Assembly (NCBI RefSeq): GCF_030409945.1
Contig: NZ_JAUFQV010000001.1
Coordinates: 40,303-104,302 of the forward strand
Reading direction: 5' to 3'
Source: Vibrio tapetis subsp. quintayensis
GTDB lineage: Bacteria; Pseudomonadota; Gammaproteobacteria; Enterobacterales; Vibrionaceae
Length of the DNA: 64,000 nt
Position 1 is the first letter of the stretch. Each line of letters begins with the position of its first letter. The notes under the pieces were generated by a model that was given only the letters and a program-made list of their open reading frames with translations, made no database searches and had not been told where the DNA came from. Below, in pieces: positions 1-8,607 of this stretch. A program made the translations under genes and the position numbers.

Positions 1-575
1 CTTATGCCTTGGCTATCAGCCTGCACGACAAAAGCCGAAATTCCTTTTGCCCCTTGCTCACCCGTTCTTGCCATCACCACCAGCACTTGAGTATCCCCTG
101 CGCCTGAAATAAACACCTTTGCACCATTGAGCACGTAGTGATCATCCACTTTGTCAGCCGTAGTAGTTAACGAGGCCGCATCTGAACCAGCATTAGGCTC
201 GGTCAAGCAATACGAACCCAACCACTCGCCCGAAATAAGGCGCGGGCAGAAAACAGACTTAACCTCATCAGTAGCAGAACAAGCCACCATCCAACTCACC
301 ATATTATGAATCGTCATATAGGCAGTGGTTGAGGTACACCCCATCGACAATTGCTCGAAAATTATGGAAGAATCGAGCCGAGATAACCCAAGTCCACCGG
401 CATCTTCGCTGGTATAAAGGCTAAGAAAGCCGAGTTCTCCTGCTTGTTGAATAACGTCTTTTGGGAAATGCTGTTCTTGATCCCAAACCGAAGCCATAGG
501 GGTTAGCTTGTCATCAGCGAACTGCTGGGCAATGGCAGCAAAGGCTCGTTGATCTTCATTCAATTCAAAATCCAT
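1..575 (-). CDS. Acyl-CoA dehydrogenase, C-terminus cut by window edge
   Basis: Only the first ~191 residues are present; the gene runs off the left edge. The reading frame begins at ATG 573-575 with MDFELNEDQRAF, typical of short/branched-chain acyl-CoA dehydrogenases. It continues through the helical N-terminal domain and the flavin-contacting stretch YCLTEPNAGSDAASL. The family oxidises acyl-CoA to enoyl-CoA using FAD and passes electrons to ETF. It starts one base after the thiolase stop, so the two are translationally coupled. The context of valine/leucine-type catabolism suggests an isobutyryl-CoA-like substrate, which is inference. The catalytic glutamate lies outside the window. Confidence 0.85.
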   Translation of the reverse strand, partial: MDFELNEDQRAFAAIAQQFADDKLTPMASVWDQEQHFPKDVIQQAGELGFLSLYTSEDAGGLGLSRLDSSIIFEQLSMGCTSTTAYMTIHNMVSWMVACSATDEVKSVFCPRLISGEWLGSYCLTEPNAGSDAASLTTTADKVDDHYVLNGAKVFISGAGDTQVLVVMARTGEQGAKGISAFVVQADSQGI

Positions 576-576
576 C

Positions 577-1851
577 TCAGGCTCCTTCAATTTCAATAGC
601 AATCGCCGTCGCTTCCCCACCACCAATGCACAGCGTCGCGATTCCGCGCATCGTTTTCGCTTCACTTTGGCCTTGAGATTTGTTGTTACTCTCGGCTAAA
701 TCAGTGGCTTGTTTGCACCTCAAGGCATGTATCAAAGTCACGATAATTCGTGCACCGCTAGCCCCGATTGGATGACCTAACGCACACGCACCACCATTCA
801 CATTCACTTTTTCGATATCCAGTTTTAACTGCTGCACCGCTATTTGAGTCACCACCGCAAAGGCTTCATTGATCTCCCAAAGATCCACATCCTCAACAGA
901 CCATTGTCGCTCTGTAAGTAATTGTTCAATGGCATAGATTGGCGCAATGGTAAATTCACTTGGACTGCGAGCATGGGTGGTGTGCCCTACAATTTTGGCG
1001 AGTGGTTTCAAGCCATGTTGTTTCGCATAATCAGCATCCATTAACACCAGTGCGGCCGCACCATCAGAGATTGAGCTAGCATTGGCGGCAGTGACGCGAC
1101 CGTTTGGCGAAAATGCAGGGCGAAGGTGTGGGATTTTGTCCGATTTAATTTCTCGAGGATGCTCATCAAAATCTAAACAGGCGGCACTTTGCCTATCCGA
1201 TTTGCTATTAGACGCAGAAACACAATCTGAAACAACAGGCGCTATTTCAGTTGAAAATCGTAAGCTCTGCTGCGCCTCTAACGCTCGGCTTAACGACAGC
1301 AATGCCCACTGATCCATCTGATCTCGACTGATGTCGTATTTCTGCGCAATGCTATCAGCATACACGCCCATCAATTCGTTGCTATAGGCGTCTTGCAGCC
1401 CGTCTAAGAACATATGATCAAACGTTTTTTTGTGGCCAAGACGCAAACCAGAACGGGCGTCTTTTAGTAAATAGGGAGCGTTGGTCATGCTTTCCATGCC
1501 ACCAGCCAGAACGCCTTTAGCGCTTCCAGACTGAATCAAATCATAAGCCAACATCACCGACTTCATCCCAGAACCACATACTTTGTTAATGGTTGTACAC
1601 CCAACGGAGTACGAAAGCCCCGCCCCCATCGCCGCTTGACGCGCAGGTGCTTGGCCACACCCTGCAGGTAACACGCAACCCATGAAGACTTCTTGAATGA
1701 GATCGAATATTGCCCGATCACTGGTTAAATCATTGAGAGCGGATTGGATGGCAACTTGCCCTAACTGGGGAGCAGTGAATTCTTTCAGCATGCCTTGAAA
1801 GCGGCCAATAGGTGTTCGTTTTGCAGCTACTACCCAAATGGTTTTATCCAT
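577..1851 (-). CDS. Acetyl-CoA C-acyltransferase (thiolase)
   Basis: A thiolase of 424 residues that joins or cleaves acyl-CoA with CoA. The acyl-accepting Cys is at ~92 (NKVCGSGMKS). The C-terminal catalytic signatures GGACALGHPIGASGA and CIGGGEA are present. It would turn acetoacetyl-CoA from HMG-CoA lyase into acetyl-CoA, so it closes the leucine pathway encoded divergently. Two stretches, around residues 212-232 and 378-400, are rich in Ser, Gln, Asn and Lys and look like low-complexity insertions; usual thiolases are about 390-400 residues. The start is ATG 1849-1851. It faces liuR across a shared palindromic region. Confidence 0.92.
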   Translation of the reverse strand: MDKTIWVVAAKRTPIGRFQGMLKEFTAPQLGQVAIQSALNDLTSDRAIFDLIQEVFMGCVLPAGCGQAPARQAAMGAGLSYSVGCTTINKVCGSGMKSVMLAYDLIQSGSAKGVLAGGMESMTNAPYLLKDARSGLRLGHKKTFDHMFLDGLQDAYSNELMGVYADSIAQKYDISRDQMDQWALLSLSRALEAQQSLRFSTEIAPVVSDCVSASNSKSDRQSAACLDFDEHPREIKSDKIPHLRPAFSPNGRVTAANASSISDGAAALVLMDADYAKQHGLKPLAKIVGHTTHARSPSEFTIAPIYAIEQLLTERQWSVEDVDLWEINEAFAVVTQIAVQQLKLDIEKVNVNGGACALGHPIGASGARIIVTLIHALRCKQATDLAESNNKSQGQSEAKTMRGIATLCIGGGEATAIAIEIEGA

Positions 1852-1895
1852 TGCTTTGCCCCCGCTAACGATGTGTTTATTTGTGCCGACCTACC

Positions 1896-1940
1896 TTGAC
1901 GTTTACGTAAGCATAGCACTAACATTTACGTTAACGTAAA
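1896..1940 (+). promoter_or_regulatory. Probable LiuR operator pair in divergent promoter
   Basis: Two related sites lie between thiolase and liuR. TTGACGTTTACGTAAG is at 1896-1911 and the perfect 16-base palindrome TTTACGTTAACGTAAA is at 1925-1940. A TTGACG box (1896-1901) and TAACAT (1920-1925) are 18 bases apart, longer than the usual 17. That fits MerR-family regulators, which act on stretched promoters. Binding by LiuR is inferred from position and family, and both the thiolase and liu genes could be controlled from here. Confidence 0.7.
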
Positions 1941-1995
1941 GAAACAAAAATTTAACAATCGTCCGCAGTGCAAGTCGATGTAGAGGAACGGATTT

Positions 1996-2361
1996 ATGGA
2001 AACGTTCAAAATTAGTGAGCTTGCAAACGAGTTTGGTGTCACGACAAGAAGCATTCGATTTTACGAAGACATGGGACTTATCCACCCAGAACGACAAGGC
2101 AAGATCCGACTTTACCAACGGCGAGACAAAACCCGACTCAAGCTCATTCTTCGAGGTAAACGACTGGGTTTGTCATTAGCGGAAATCGGCGAGTTACTAG
2201 AGCTTTACGATACCAATCATGGCGAAGTTCAACTAAAAAAAATGCTCGACATCATCGACAACAAACAAGCGCTATTACAGCAACAGCTTGATGATATTAA
2301 CGTGGTTATGGCAGAGCTGGATCAAGCTCGGGAACGCTGCCAACAGGCGCTCGCCAATTAG
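1996..2361 (+). CDS. liuR: MerR-family regulator of the liu cluster
   Basis: A MerR-type regulator of 121 residues. The N-terminal winged helix ([25 protein letters not shown], residues 4-28) is followed by the second wing, [16 protein letters not shown], and a C-terminal coiled coil (about 80-118) for dimerisation. There is no Cys-rich metal-binding loop, which fits the acyl-CoA/leucine-responsive LiuR type and not a metal sensor. It is the first gene of the cluster and ends 8 bases before liuA. The palindromes upstream suggest it controls itself and the divergent thiolase. Confidence 0.9.
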   Translation: METFKISELANEFGVTTRSIRFYEDMGLIHPERQGKIRLYQRRDKTRLKLILRGKRLGLSLAEIGELLELYDTNHGEVQLKKMLDIIDNKQALLQQQLDDINVVMAELDQARERCQQALAN

Positions 2362-2369
2362 GAGGATTT

Positions 2370-3539
2370 ATGAAAAATGCTTTTTCTCCGCTCAATTTCG
2401 CACTGGGTGAAACCATCGACATGTTGCGCGAGCAAGTTAACGGGTTCGCGACGCACCACATCGCGCCTATTGCCGCTGAAGTTGACAAAAATAATGAGTT
2501 TCCAAATCACCTTTGGCCGTTATTCGGCGAGATGGGATTACTCGGCGTCACCGCAGGCGAACAATATGGCGGTGCGGATATGGGGTATTTGGCTCACGTT
2601 ATAGCAATGGAAGAAATCAGCCGAGCTTCGGCATCAGTAGCCCTAAGCTATGGGGCACACTCCAATCTTTGTGTGAATCAAATCTTTCGTAACGGAACAC
2701 CAGAACAACGCGATAAATACTTACCCAAACTCATCGATGGTAGCCATGTGGGTGCATTAGCCATGAGCGAGCCCAATGCCGGGTCAGATGTTGTCAGCAT
2801 GCAGCTCAATGCCGTTTTCGATGGTACTCATTACGTGCTTAACGGTACCAAAATGTGGATCACCAACGGGCCTGATGCTCACACCATCGTGGTCTACGCG
2901 AAAACAGATCCAAATGAAAAATCACACGGTATTACGGCGTTTATTGTTGAGAGCCAATTTGCAGGGTTTAGCCATGCCCATAAACTAGACAAACTCGGCA
3001 TGCGCGGCTCCAACACCTGTGAATTGGTGTTCAACAACTGCAAAGTACCAAAAGAAAACATTCTCGGATCACTTAATCATGGAATTGAAGTGCTCATGAG
3101 CGGATTAGACTACGAGCGAGTGGTGCTAGCCGCAGGCCCAGTTGGCATCATGCAGTCTTGCCTTGATCTTGTTATTCCCTATGTACATGACCGAAAGCAA
3201 TTTGGTCGTTCCATTGGTGAATTCCAGCTCGTGCAAGCCAAAGTCGCCGATATGTATACCCGCACAAACGCGGCCCGTGCATACCTTTATGCCGTAGCGG
3301 CGGCGTGTGATAGAAGAGAGGCAACCAGAAAAGATTCCGCTGGCGTGATTCTATATGCCGCCGAATTGGCGACTCAAATTGCATTAGACGCCATTCAGCT
3401 TCTAGGCGGTAACGGCTACATCAACGAGTTTCCGGCAGGTCGATTACTGCGAGACGCAAAACTATATGAAATTGGTGCTGGCACCTCAGAAATTAGGCGA
3501 ATGTTGATTGGCCGAGAGTTGTTTGAAGAGTCTCGCTAA
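2370..3539 (+). CDS. liuA: Isovaleryl-CoA dehydrogenase
   Basis: FAD enzyme of 389 residues converting isovaleryl-CoA to 3-methylcrotonyl-CoA in leucine breakdown. The acyl-CoA dehydrogenase domains run in order: N-terminal helices (1-125), beta domain with [14 protein letters not shown] and [10 protein letters not shown], and C-terminal helices with [23 protein letters not shown] carries the glutamate that is catalytic in isovaleryl-CoA dehydrogenases and sits in a different place from the base of most relatives, so the substrate assignment is good. A strong ribosome site (AGGAGG) precedes ATG 2370. It is second in the liuRABCE row. Confidence 0.95.
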   Translation: MKNAFSPLNFALGETIDMLREQVNGFATHHIAPIAAEVDKNNEFPNHLWPLFGEMGLLGVTAGEQYGGADMGYLAHVIAMEEISRASASVALSYGAHSNLCVNQIFRNGTPEQRDKYLPKLIDGSHVGALAMSEPNAGSDVVSMQLNAVFDGTHYVLNGTKMWITNGPDAHTIVVYAKTDPNEKSHGITAFIVESQFAGFSHAHKLDKLGMRGSNTCELVFNNCKVPKENILGSLNHGIEVLMSGLDYERVVLAAGPVGIMQSCLDLVIPYVHDRKQFGRSIGEFQLVQAKVADMYTRTNAARAYLYAVAAACDRREATRKDSAGVILYAAELATQIALDAIQLLGGNGYINEFPAGRLLRDAKLYEIGAGTSEIRRMLIGRELFEESR

Positions 3540-3596
3540 CTTAACTCCTAGCTAAATCAACTCACAGCTAAGTGTTCAACATGAAAAGGATGAGTC

Positions 3597-5219
3597 ATGA
3601 CCATTATTCAGACAAAAGCAAAGCCGAGTGACCCACACTTTATCGCTAATGAAAAAGTCATGACCACAATGTTAGAAAACCTCCAATCGAATCTAGACGT
3701 TATCAAACAAGGCGGTGGCGCGTCGGCAATCGAGCGCCAAAAAGCCAAAGGAAAGCTTCCCGTTCGCGAAAGAATTACCCACTTGCTTGACCCAGATTCA
3801 CATTTTCTAGAAATCGGCCAATTCGCGGCATGGCGGGTATATGAAGATGCGCTTCCTTGCGCAGGTGTTGTGGCTGGCATTGGCCTGATTCATGGGCTTG
3901 AGTGCATGGTCATCGCCAACGATCCATCAGTAAAAGGCGGCACCTATTTCCCATTAACCGTAAAAAAACACCTACGCGCACAAGAAATTGCCGAACAATG
4001 CCATTTACCTTGCGTTTACTTAGTGGATTCTGGCGGGGCTAACCTTCCCCATCAAGACGAAGTATTTCCAGATAAAGAGCACTTTGGCCGAATTTTCTAC
4101 AATCAAGCACGCATGTCTGCCAAGGGAATTCCTCAAATCGCAGCTGTATTGGGTTTATGTACAGCAGGTGGCGCTTATGTGCCCGCTATGGCTGATGTAT
4201 CCATCATCGTTAAACAACAAGGCACCATATTTCTAGCCGGACCACCACTCGTCAAGGCCGCTACAGGGGAGATCGTAACCGCAGAAGCACTAGGCGGTGC
4301 GGATGTGCATTGTAAAAAATCTGGCGTTGCCGACTATTACGCAAACAACGAAGCCCATGCATTAACCATCGCAAGGCAAGCGATCAGCAGTTGCAACCAA
4401 GCCTCATCGGAATCAATGACTGCCACTAAGCTGTCAAAACCATCCATCGCCCCACCGAGATACCAAGCCAAAGAACTATACGGCATCGTTAACGCCGACT
4501 TACGCCATTTATTTGATGTACGAGAAGTCATCGCTCGAGTGGTAGACGACTCAGACTTCGACGAATTTAAAGCCTTATATGGGCAAACGCTAGTCTGTGG
4601 CTTTGCCAAGTTACATGGCAACCCCATCGGCATCGTCGCCAACAACGGCATCTTATTTTCAGAGTCTGCACAAAAAGGCGCGCACTTTATAGAGCTGTGT
4701 GCAAAGAGAAAAATCCCTCTGCTTTTCTTACAAAATATCACCGGTTTCATGGTGGGTCAGAAATACGAGTCTGAGGGCATTGCCAAGCATGGCGCAAAGT
4801 TGGTCATGGCGGTGGCGTGCGCTGATGTGCCAAAGTTCACCGTCATCATTGGCGGCTCTTACGGAGCAGGAAACTACGGAATGTGTGGCCGAGCTTATAA
4901 CCCAACCATGATGTGGATGTGGCCTAATGCCCGAATTTCCGTCATGGGTGGAGAACAAGCTGCGGGGGTGATGGCTCAAGTAAAGCGAGATATTAAGAAG
5001 CGAACAGACCAGCCATGGAGCGAGCAGGAAGAAGCTCAATTCAAGCAACCGATCATTGATCAATATGAACAACAAAGTCATCCATTTTACGCCAGTGCTC
5101 GCCTTTGGGACGACGGGATCATTGACCCCAAAGACACGAGAGAGCTCGTTGGATACGCACTCGCGGCAGCACTACGAGCCCCTATTCCAGAAAGCACATT
5201 CGGTATTTTCCGTATGTAG
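3597..5219 (+). CDS. liuB: Methylcrotonyl-CoA carboxylase, carboxyltransferase (beta) subunit
   Basis: Carboxyltransferase subunit of 540 residues that moves CO2 from biotin to 3-methylcrotonyl-CoA. It shows the biotin-dependent carboxyltransferase fold, with [22 protein letters not shown] near the N-terminus, [16 protein letters not shown], the oxyanion glycines [12 protein letters not shown], and in the second half [12 protein letters not shown] and [16 protein letters not shown]. It needs a partner carrying biotin carboxylase and biotin carrier domains. That partner (liuD) normally lies between liuC and liuE and is not present here or elsewhere in the window. GGATG precedes ATG 3597. Confidence 0.94.
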   Translation: MTIIQTKAKPSDPHFIANEKVMTTMLENLQSNLDVIKQGGGASAIERQKAKGKLPVRERITHLLDPDSHFLEIGQFAAWRVYEDALPCAGVVAGIGLIHGLECMVIANDPSVKGGTYFPLTVKKHLRAQEIAEQCHLPCVYLVDSGGANLPHQDEVFPDKEHFGRIFYNQARMSAKGIPQIAAVLGLCTAGGAYVPAMADVSIIVKQQGTIFLAGPPLVKAATGEIVTAEALGGADVHCKKSGVADYYANNEAHALTIARQAISSCNQASSESMTATKLSKPSIAPPRYQAKELYGIVNADLRHLFDVREVIARVVDDSDFDEFKALYGQTLVCGFAKLHGNPIGIVANNGILFSESAQKGAHFIELCAKRKIPLLFLQNITGFMVGQKYESEGIAKHGAKLVMAVACADVPKFTVIIGGSYGAGNYGMCGRAYNPTMMWMWPNARISVMGGEQAAGVMAQVKRDIKKRTDQPWSEQEEAQFKQPIIDQYEQQSHPFYASARLWDDGIIDPKDTRELVGYALAAALRAPIPESTFGIFRM

Positions 5220-5279
5220 CGATCGCTATATCGCTTTCACTATGGACGTTGACAAACAAACCACAAATAAGGAGATCAA

Positions 5280-6113
5280 ATGACTAATGAGGCAGAACAA
5301 ATGGATCATCGTGCCGAGGATGTGCTTTGCCATATCGATAACAGAGGGGTTGCATCGCTGACACTCAACCGCCCCAGCAAATACAACGCCTTTGACGATG
5401 TAATCATCAATCAACTGCTCACACACCTTCAAACACTGGCTGATAACCCTGCAATTCGCTGCCTCATATTGCAAGCCAACGGTAAACATTTCTCTGCTGG
5501 AGCGGATCTTTCGTGGATGCAATCCATGGCGAATAAATCAAATGATGAAAATCAACAAGATGCACATAACTTGGCACTTTTACTTCACTCACTAGATAAC
5601 TTCCCACACCCCACCCTTGCCGTCATTCAAGGCAGCGCCTTTGGTGGCGCGCTTGGTCTCATCTGCTGTTGCGACATGGCCATTGCTTGCCAAAGTGCTC
5701 GGTTTTGCTTAAGTGAAGTCAAACTCGGGCTGATCCCGGCCACAATTGGGCCCTATGTGAATCGAACGATAGGAACACGTCAAGCTCGGCGCTATATGCT
5801 TACCGCTGAAACCATCAGTGCCAACAGAGCACTTAAATTGGGGATCATCCATCGTCAAGTTGAAGCGCATGGTCTAACCCGCCAGCCATCAACACCCATC
5901 AGCCAGTTTATTGATGCCATACTTGCCCATAGCCCAAATGCTTTGACTCAAACCAAGCAGCTATGTGCTCATTGTTACGCTCATCCCATTGATGACGATC
6001 TAGTAACCCATACCAGCCAATTGATTGCTGATGCGCGAGCTTCAAAACAAGGAAAAGAAGGGTTACGTGCGTTTTTCGACAAACGACCGCCTAAATGGTC
6101 TTCCGATGAGTAA
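5280..6113 (+). CDS. liuC: Methylglutaconyl-CoA hydratase (enoyl-CoA hydratase family)
   Basis: A crotonase-fold protein of 277 residues that hydrates 3-methylglutaconyl-CoA to HMG-CoA. The oxyanion-hole segments KHFSAGADLSWMQSM (about 65-79) and GSAFGGALGLICCCD (about 117-131) are clear. EVKLGLIPATIGPYV carries the usual acidic residue. GGAGATCAA precedes ATG 5280. Its last 8 bases overlap the start of the HMG-CoA lyase gene, leaving no room for liuD. Specificity is assigned from position in the cluster. Confidence 0.9.
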   Translation: MTNEAEQMDHRAEDVLCHIDNRGVASLTLNRPSKYNAFDDVIINQLLTHLQTLADNPAIRCLILQANGKHFSAGADLSWMQSMANKSNDENQQDAHNLALLLHSLDNFPHPTLAVIQGSAFGGALGLICCCDMAIACQSARFCLSEVKLGLIPATIGPYVNRTIGTRQARRYMLTAETISANRALKLGIIHRQVEAHGLTRQPSTPISQFIDAILAHSPNALTQTKQLCAHCYAHPIDDDLVTHTSQLIADARASKQGKEGLRAFFDKRPPKWSSDE

Positions 6114-7077
6114 TCGCCTCCCCTTTCCCGCGCTTACGAGCGCTTCTGTGGTTGCTAGCAGCTTACCAAGCCATGTTCGCGTCGTTGAAATGGGCGCTCG
6201 AGATGGTTTGCAAAACGAAGCCAAAGTCAGCGCTGAAACCAAAATCGCTTTGATCAATCAACTTTCAGCCACCGGGTTAACCCATATCGAAGCTGGCTCA
6301 TTTGTTTCTCCCAAATGGGTGCCACAAATGGCAGACTCTTATCAAATACTGCAACGCATACATCGAACGCCCAATGTGGTTTATTCTGCATTGACACCCA
6401 ATTTACAAGGGCTAGAAAAAGCCATTGTTGCAGGAGTAGATCAAGTAGCCATATTTGGCTCCGCTTCTGAAGGGTTTTGCCAACACAATATTAATTGCTC
6501 GATTACCGAAAGTTTTGAACGCTTTATTCCACTCATTAAGCGAGCCAGTCAACTCAACATCCCGGTTCGTGGTTATTTGTCCTGCGTGATGGACTGCCCT
6601 TACGATGGCGCAACCGAGCCTAAACAAGTCGCACAGATTGCAAAGGAGATGATTGATCTTGGTTGCTTTGAGGTTTCCCTCGGCGACACCATAGGAACCG
6701 GAACCCCAGTCCGTACCGCTAAAATGTTAGAAGCCGTTTTGTCTCAAATACCAAACCAAAACATCGCGGTTCATTTTCATGATACTTGGGGCCAAGCTCT
6801 AGCCAATATATATCAGTCACTACTCATGGGTATTGAGGTGATCGACAGCAGTGTTGCAGGATTGGGAGGTTGCCCGTACGCACAGGGAGCAGCAGGAAAC
6901 GTAGCGACCGAAGATGTACTGTATTTGTGCCATGAGCTTGGCATACACACGGGAGTCGACTTGATGGAAGTCGCGAAAGCGGGTTGGGAAATAAGCCAGC
7001 GACTAAACCGTCAACCCAGTTCAAAAGTCTCGTTAGCTCTTTACGCACGTTCTGTATCCAAGACGAAATCTAAATGA
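6106..7077 (+). CDS. liuE: Hydroxymethylglutaryl-CoA lyase
   Basis: TIM-barrel lyase of 323 residues cutting HMG-CoA to acetoacetate and acetyl-CoA. Motifs: VEMGARDGLQNE at the N-terminus (substrate Arg-Asp pair), metal-binding HFHDTWGQ, and GLGGCPYAQGAAGNV with the catalytic Cys. An upstream ATG exists at 6025, but it would add 27 residues encoded inside liuC. The start at 6106 matches the usual family N-terminus (PSHVRVVEMG) and gives an ATG overlapping the liuC stop. It is the last enzyme of the leucine pathway here. Confidence 0.93.
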   Translation: MSNRLPFPALTSASVVASSLPSHVRVVEMGARDGLQNEAKVSAETKIALINQLSATGLTHIEAGSFVSPKWVPQMADSYQILQRIHRTPNVVYSALTPNLQGLEKAIVAGVDQVAIFGSASEGFCQHNINCSITESFERFIPLIKRASQLNIPVRGYLSCVMDCPYDGATEPKQVAQIAKEMIDLGCFEVSLGDTIGTGTPVRTAKMLEAVLSQIPNQNIAVHFHDTWGQALANIYQSLLMGIEVIDSSVAGLGGCPYAQGAAGNVATEDVLYLCHELGIHTGVDLMEVAKAGWEISQRLNRQPSSKVSLALYARSVSKTKSK

Positions 7078-7143
7078 GACAGGCACGTTATACGCTAGGC
7101 AGATTTATACCGGACAGACACCATAAAATTAAAGGAACTGACA

Positions 7144-7527
7144 ATGTTTGAATGCGCCATCAAACCACGCTTTACCGATACTGACGCATTAGGCCACATC
7201 AGTAATACCGCATTTCCTATTTGGTTCGAGCACGCCAGAACGCCGATATTCGAAATTTTTCACCCTAGCCTAGACCTAAAAACCTGGCCTTTGATCATCG
7301 CTCGAATTGAGGTTGATTTAAAAGCGCAGTCTTATTGGAACAAACCCGTTGAGATACGCACCACGATAGGAAAACTCGGCAACTCTTCTTGCCAAGTTGT
7401 ACACACCGCGTGGCAAGACGGTATTGAGGTGGCATCTGGGATAGCGGTGCTCATTTACTTTGACTACAAAAGCAAAACGTCTATTGCCATACCTGACCAA
7501 ATCCGTACTGAATTATTGGCTGTTTGA
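7144..7527 (+). CDS. Hot-dog acyl-CoA thioesterase
   Basis: A single-domain hot-dog protein of 127 residues, probably 4-hydroxybenzoyl-CoA thioesterase-like (YbgC/FadM type). RFTDTDALGHISNTAFPIWFEHAR at 9-32 contains the DxDxxGHxxN signature with the catalytic Asp. It lies 66 bases after liuE and could hydrolyse stray acyl-CoA esters of the pathway, which is inference. AAAGGAACTGAC precedes ATG 7144. Substrate unknown. Confidence 0.85.
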   Translation: MFECAIKPRFTDTDALGHISNTAFPIWFEHARTPIFEIFHPSLDLKTWPLIIARIEVDLKAQSYWNKPVEIRTTIGKLGNSSCQVVHTAWQDGIEVASGIAVLIYFDYKSKTSIAIPDQIRTELLAV

Positions 7528-7535
7528 TGATCAAC

Positions 7536-7760
7536 TCATTCAGCTTCAGTTTTGTCTTCATCTTCACTTTTAACCGCGTAATAAACACTACCGACGCTCA
7601 ACATTAATAGGATGAGCGGAATGGCTGCTGCGGTAGCCTCAGTCCATGGGAGATCGGCAAAACTTTTGGCTAAAATTAGGTGACCGAAGATCACTAAAAA
7701 GGCACCTACAATCGTGACCGCAAGAAGCCTTAGTTCATGTTTAGTTTTTGTCGTTTTCAT
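7536..7760 (-). CDS. Small two-span membrane protein
   Basis: About 74 residues from ATG 7760, beginning MKTTKTKHELRL. Two hydrophobic segments (about 13-31 and 43-61 of this version) are separated by a short loop, followed by an acidic tail (SEDEDKTEAE). No family was recognised. It is convergent with the thioesterase, with stops only 8 bases apart. The frame can be extended 15 residues upstream but no better ribosome site is seen there. Confidence 0.6.
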   Translation of the reverse strand: MKTTKTKHELRLLAVTIVGAFLVIFGHLILAKSFADLPWTEATAAAIPLILLMLSVGSVYYAVKSEDEDKTEAE

Positions 7761-7857
7761 CAAAAGAACCCAATTTATGAATGAGTTCCCATTGCAACAC
7801 GCCATTAACTGTTACGCATAGAACAGATTTAACGATAAAAAACAGAACAGTTTAACT

Positions 7858-8541
7858 TTATGCATGGCCTAGCAACCTGAAATTCCAGTTTTCAACCTGA
7901 TTGGTCTCTAAACGAATCAATACTTTACTCATCCAACTGTCTGACAGTCTGCTCTGCTGTTTCAGCATTTCTAAACCATCTTTGTTTAAAGGGTCACCAA
8001 AAAAGGCATCGCATACTTCACGTATAGACATGGCGCGTTCTGGGCGATCTATCAAGTTTAAAGGGGTATTTTTACTTACTTTACCCGGAGTGATAACACG
8101 GTATAACCAGCCACAACGGCTAATGTCTTGCATACCAACCGACAAACCATCAACACCCCAGCGTTTATTCAGCTTAAAGCATGGTGAGCGCGGCTGGCTC
8201 ACTTCAATAACCGCCTCGCCCCATTGATAGCGATCACCAATGCATACCGTGTCTTCAGTCATACCGATAGAACTCAAGTTTTCCCCCATACCGGGAGCCG
8301 ACCAGTTCATATCGTCACCATACTTTTGTTTCCAGTAAGCATAATGTTCAGCTGGGTATTGATGTAAAGCACGCTCGACACCACCATGGTGCTTCTTATC
8401 GGCACATTCATCACCGTCTAGGCCCAACGCTGACAAAAACACGTCACCCTCAATTGTGCTTTTGTCTATTGCTGTTTCTAAGCCATGGCTCTGTTGGATT
8501 TTTCCACGGTAAATTCCGTTTAGGTAAATTTGCTTTGTCAT
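7858..8541 (-). CDS. MOSC-domain protein, YiiM-like
   Basis: MOSC domain (about 45-165) followed by a helical 3-alpha-type tail; 227 residues. Motifs include GDECADKKHHGGVERALHQYP and LSSIGMTEDTVCIGDRYQWG, plus the conserved Cys in SQPRSPCFKLNKRW, which in MOSC proteins is linked to sulfur or molybdenum-cofactor chemistry. YiiM-type relatives reduce N-hydroxylated compounds. GGAGATTGAAC precedes the ATG at 8541; two codons upstream there is a TTG that is less likely to be the start. It stands alone between convergent and divergent neighbours. Confidence 0.85.
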   Translation of the reverse strand: MTKQIYLNGIYRGKIQQSHGLETAIDKSTIEGDVFLSALGLDGDECADKKHHGGVERALHQYPAEHYAYWKQKYGDDMNWSAPGMGENLSSIGMTEDTVCIGDRYQWGEAVIEVSQPRSPCFKLNKRWGVDGLSVGMQDISRCGWLYRVITPGKVSKNTPLNLIDRPERAMSIREVCDAFFGDPLNKDGLEMLKQQSRLSDSWMSKVLIRLETNQVENWNFRLLGHA

Positions 8542-8607
8542 GTTCAATCTCCGTTTTGCAGAACCCTAGCAATTTTAGTTACCTAGGTAAACCGGCACAG
8601 GGATAAT

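Noticed and set aside
6025..6105. Upstream ATG extending HMG-CoA lyase by 27 residues
   Set aside because: The extra residues are encoded inside liuC in another frame and do not resemble the family N-terminus. ATG 6106 fits.
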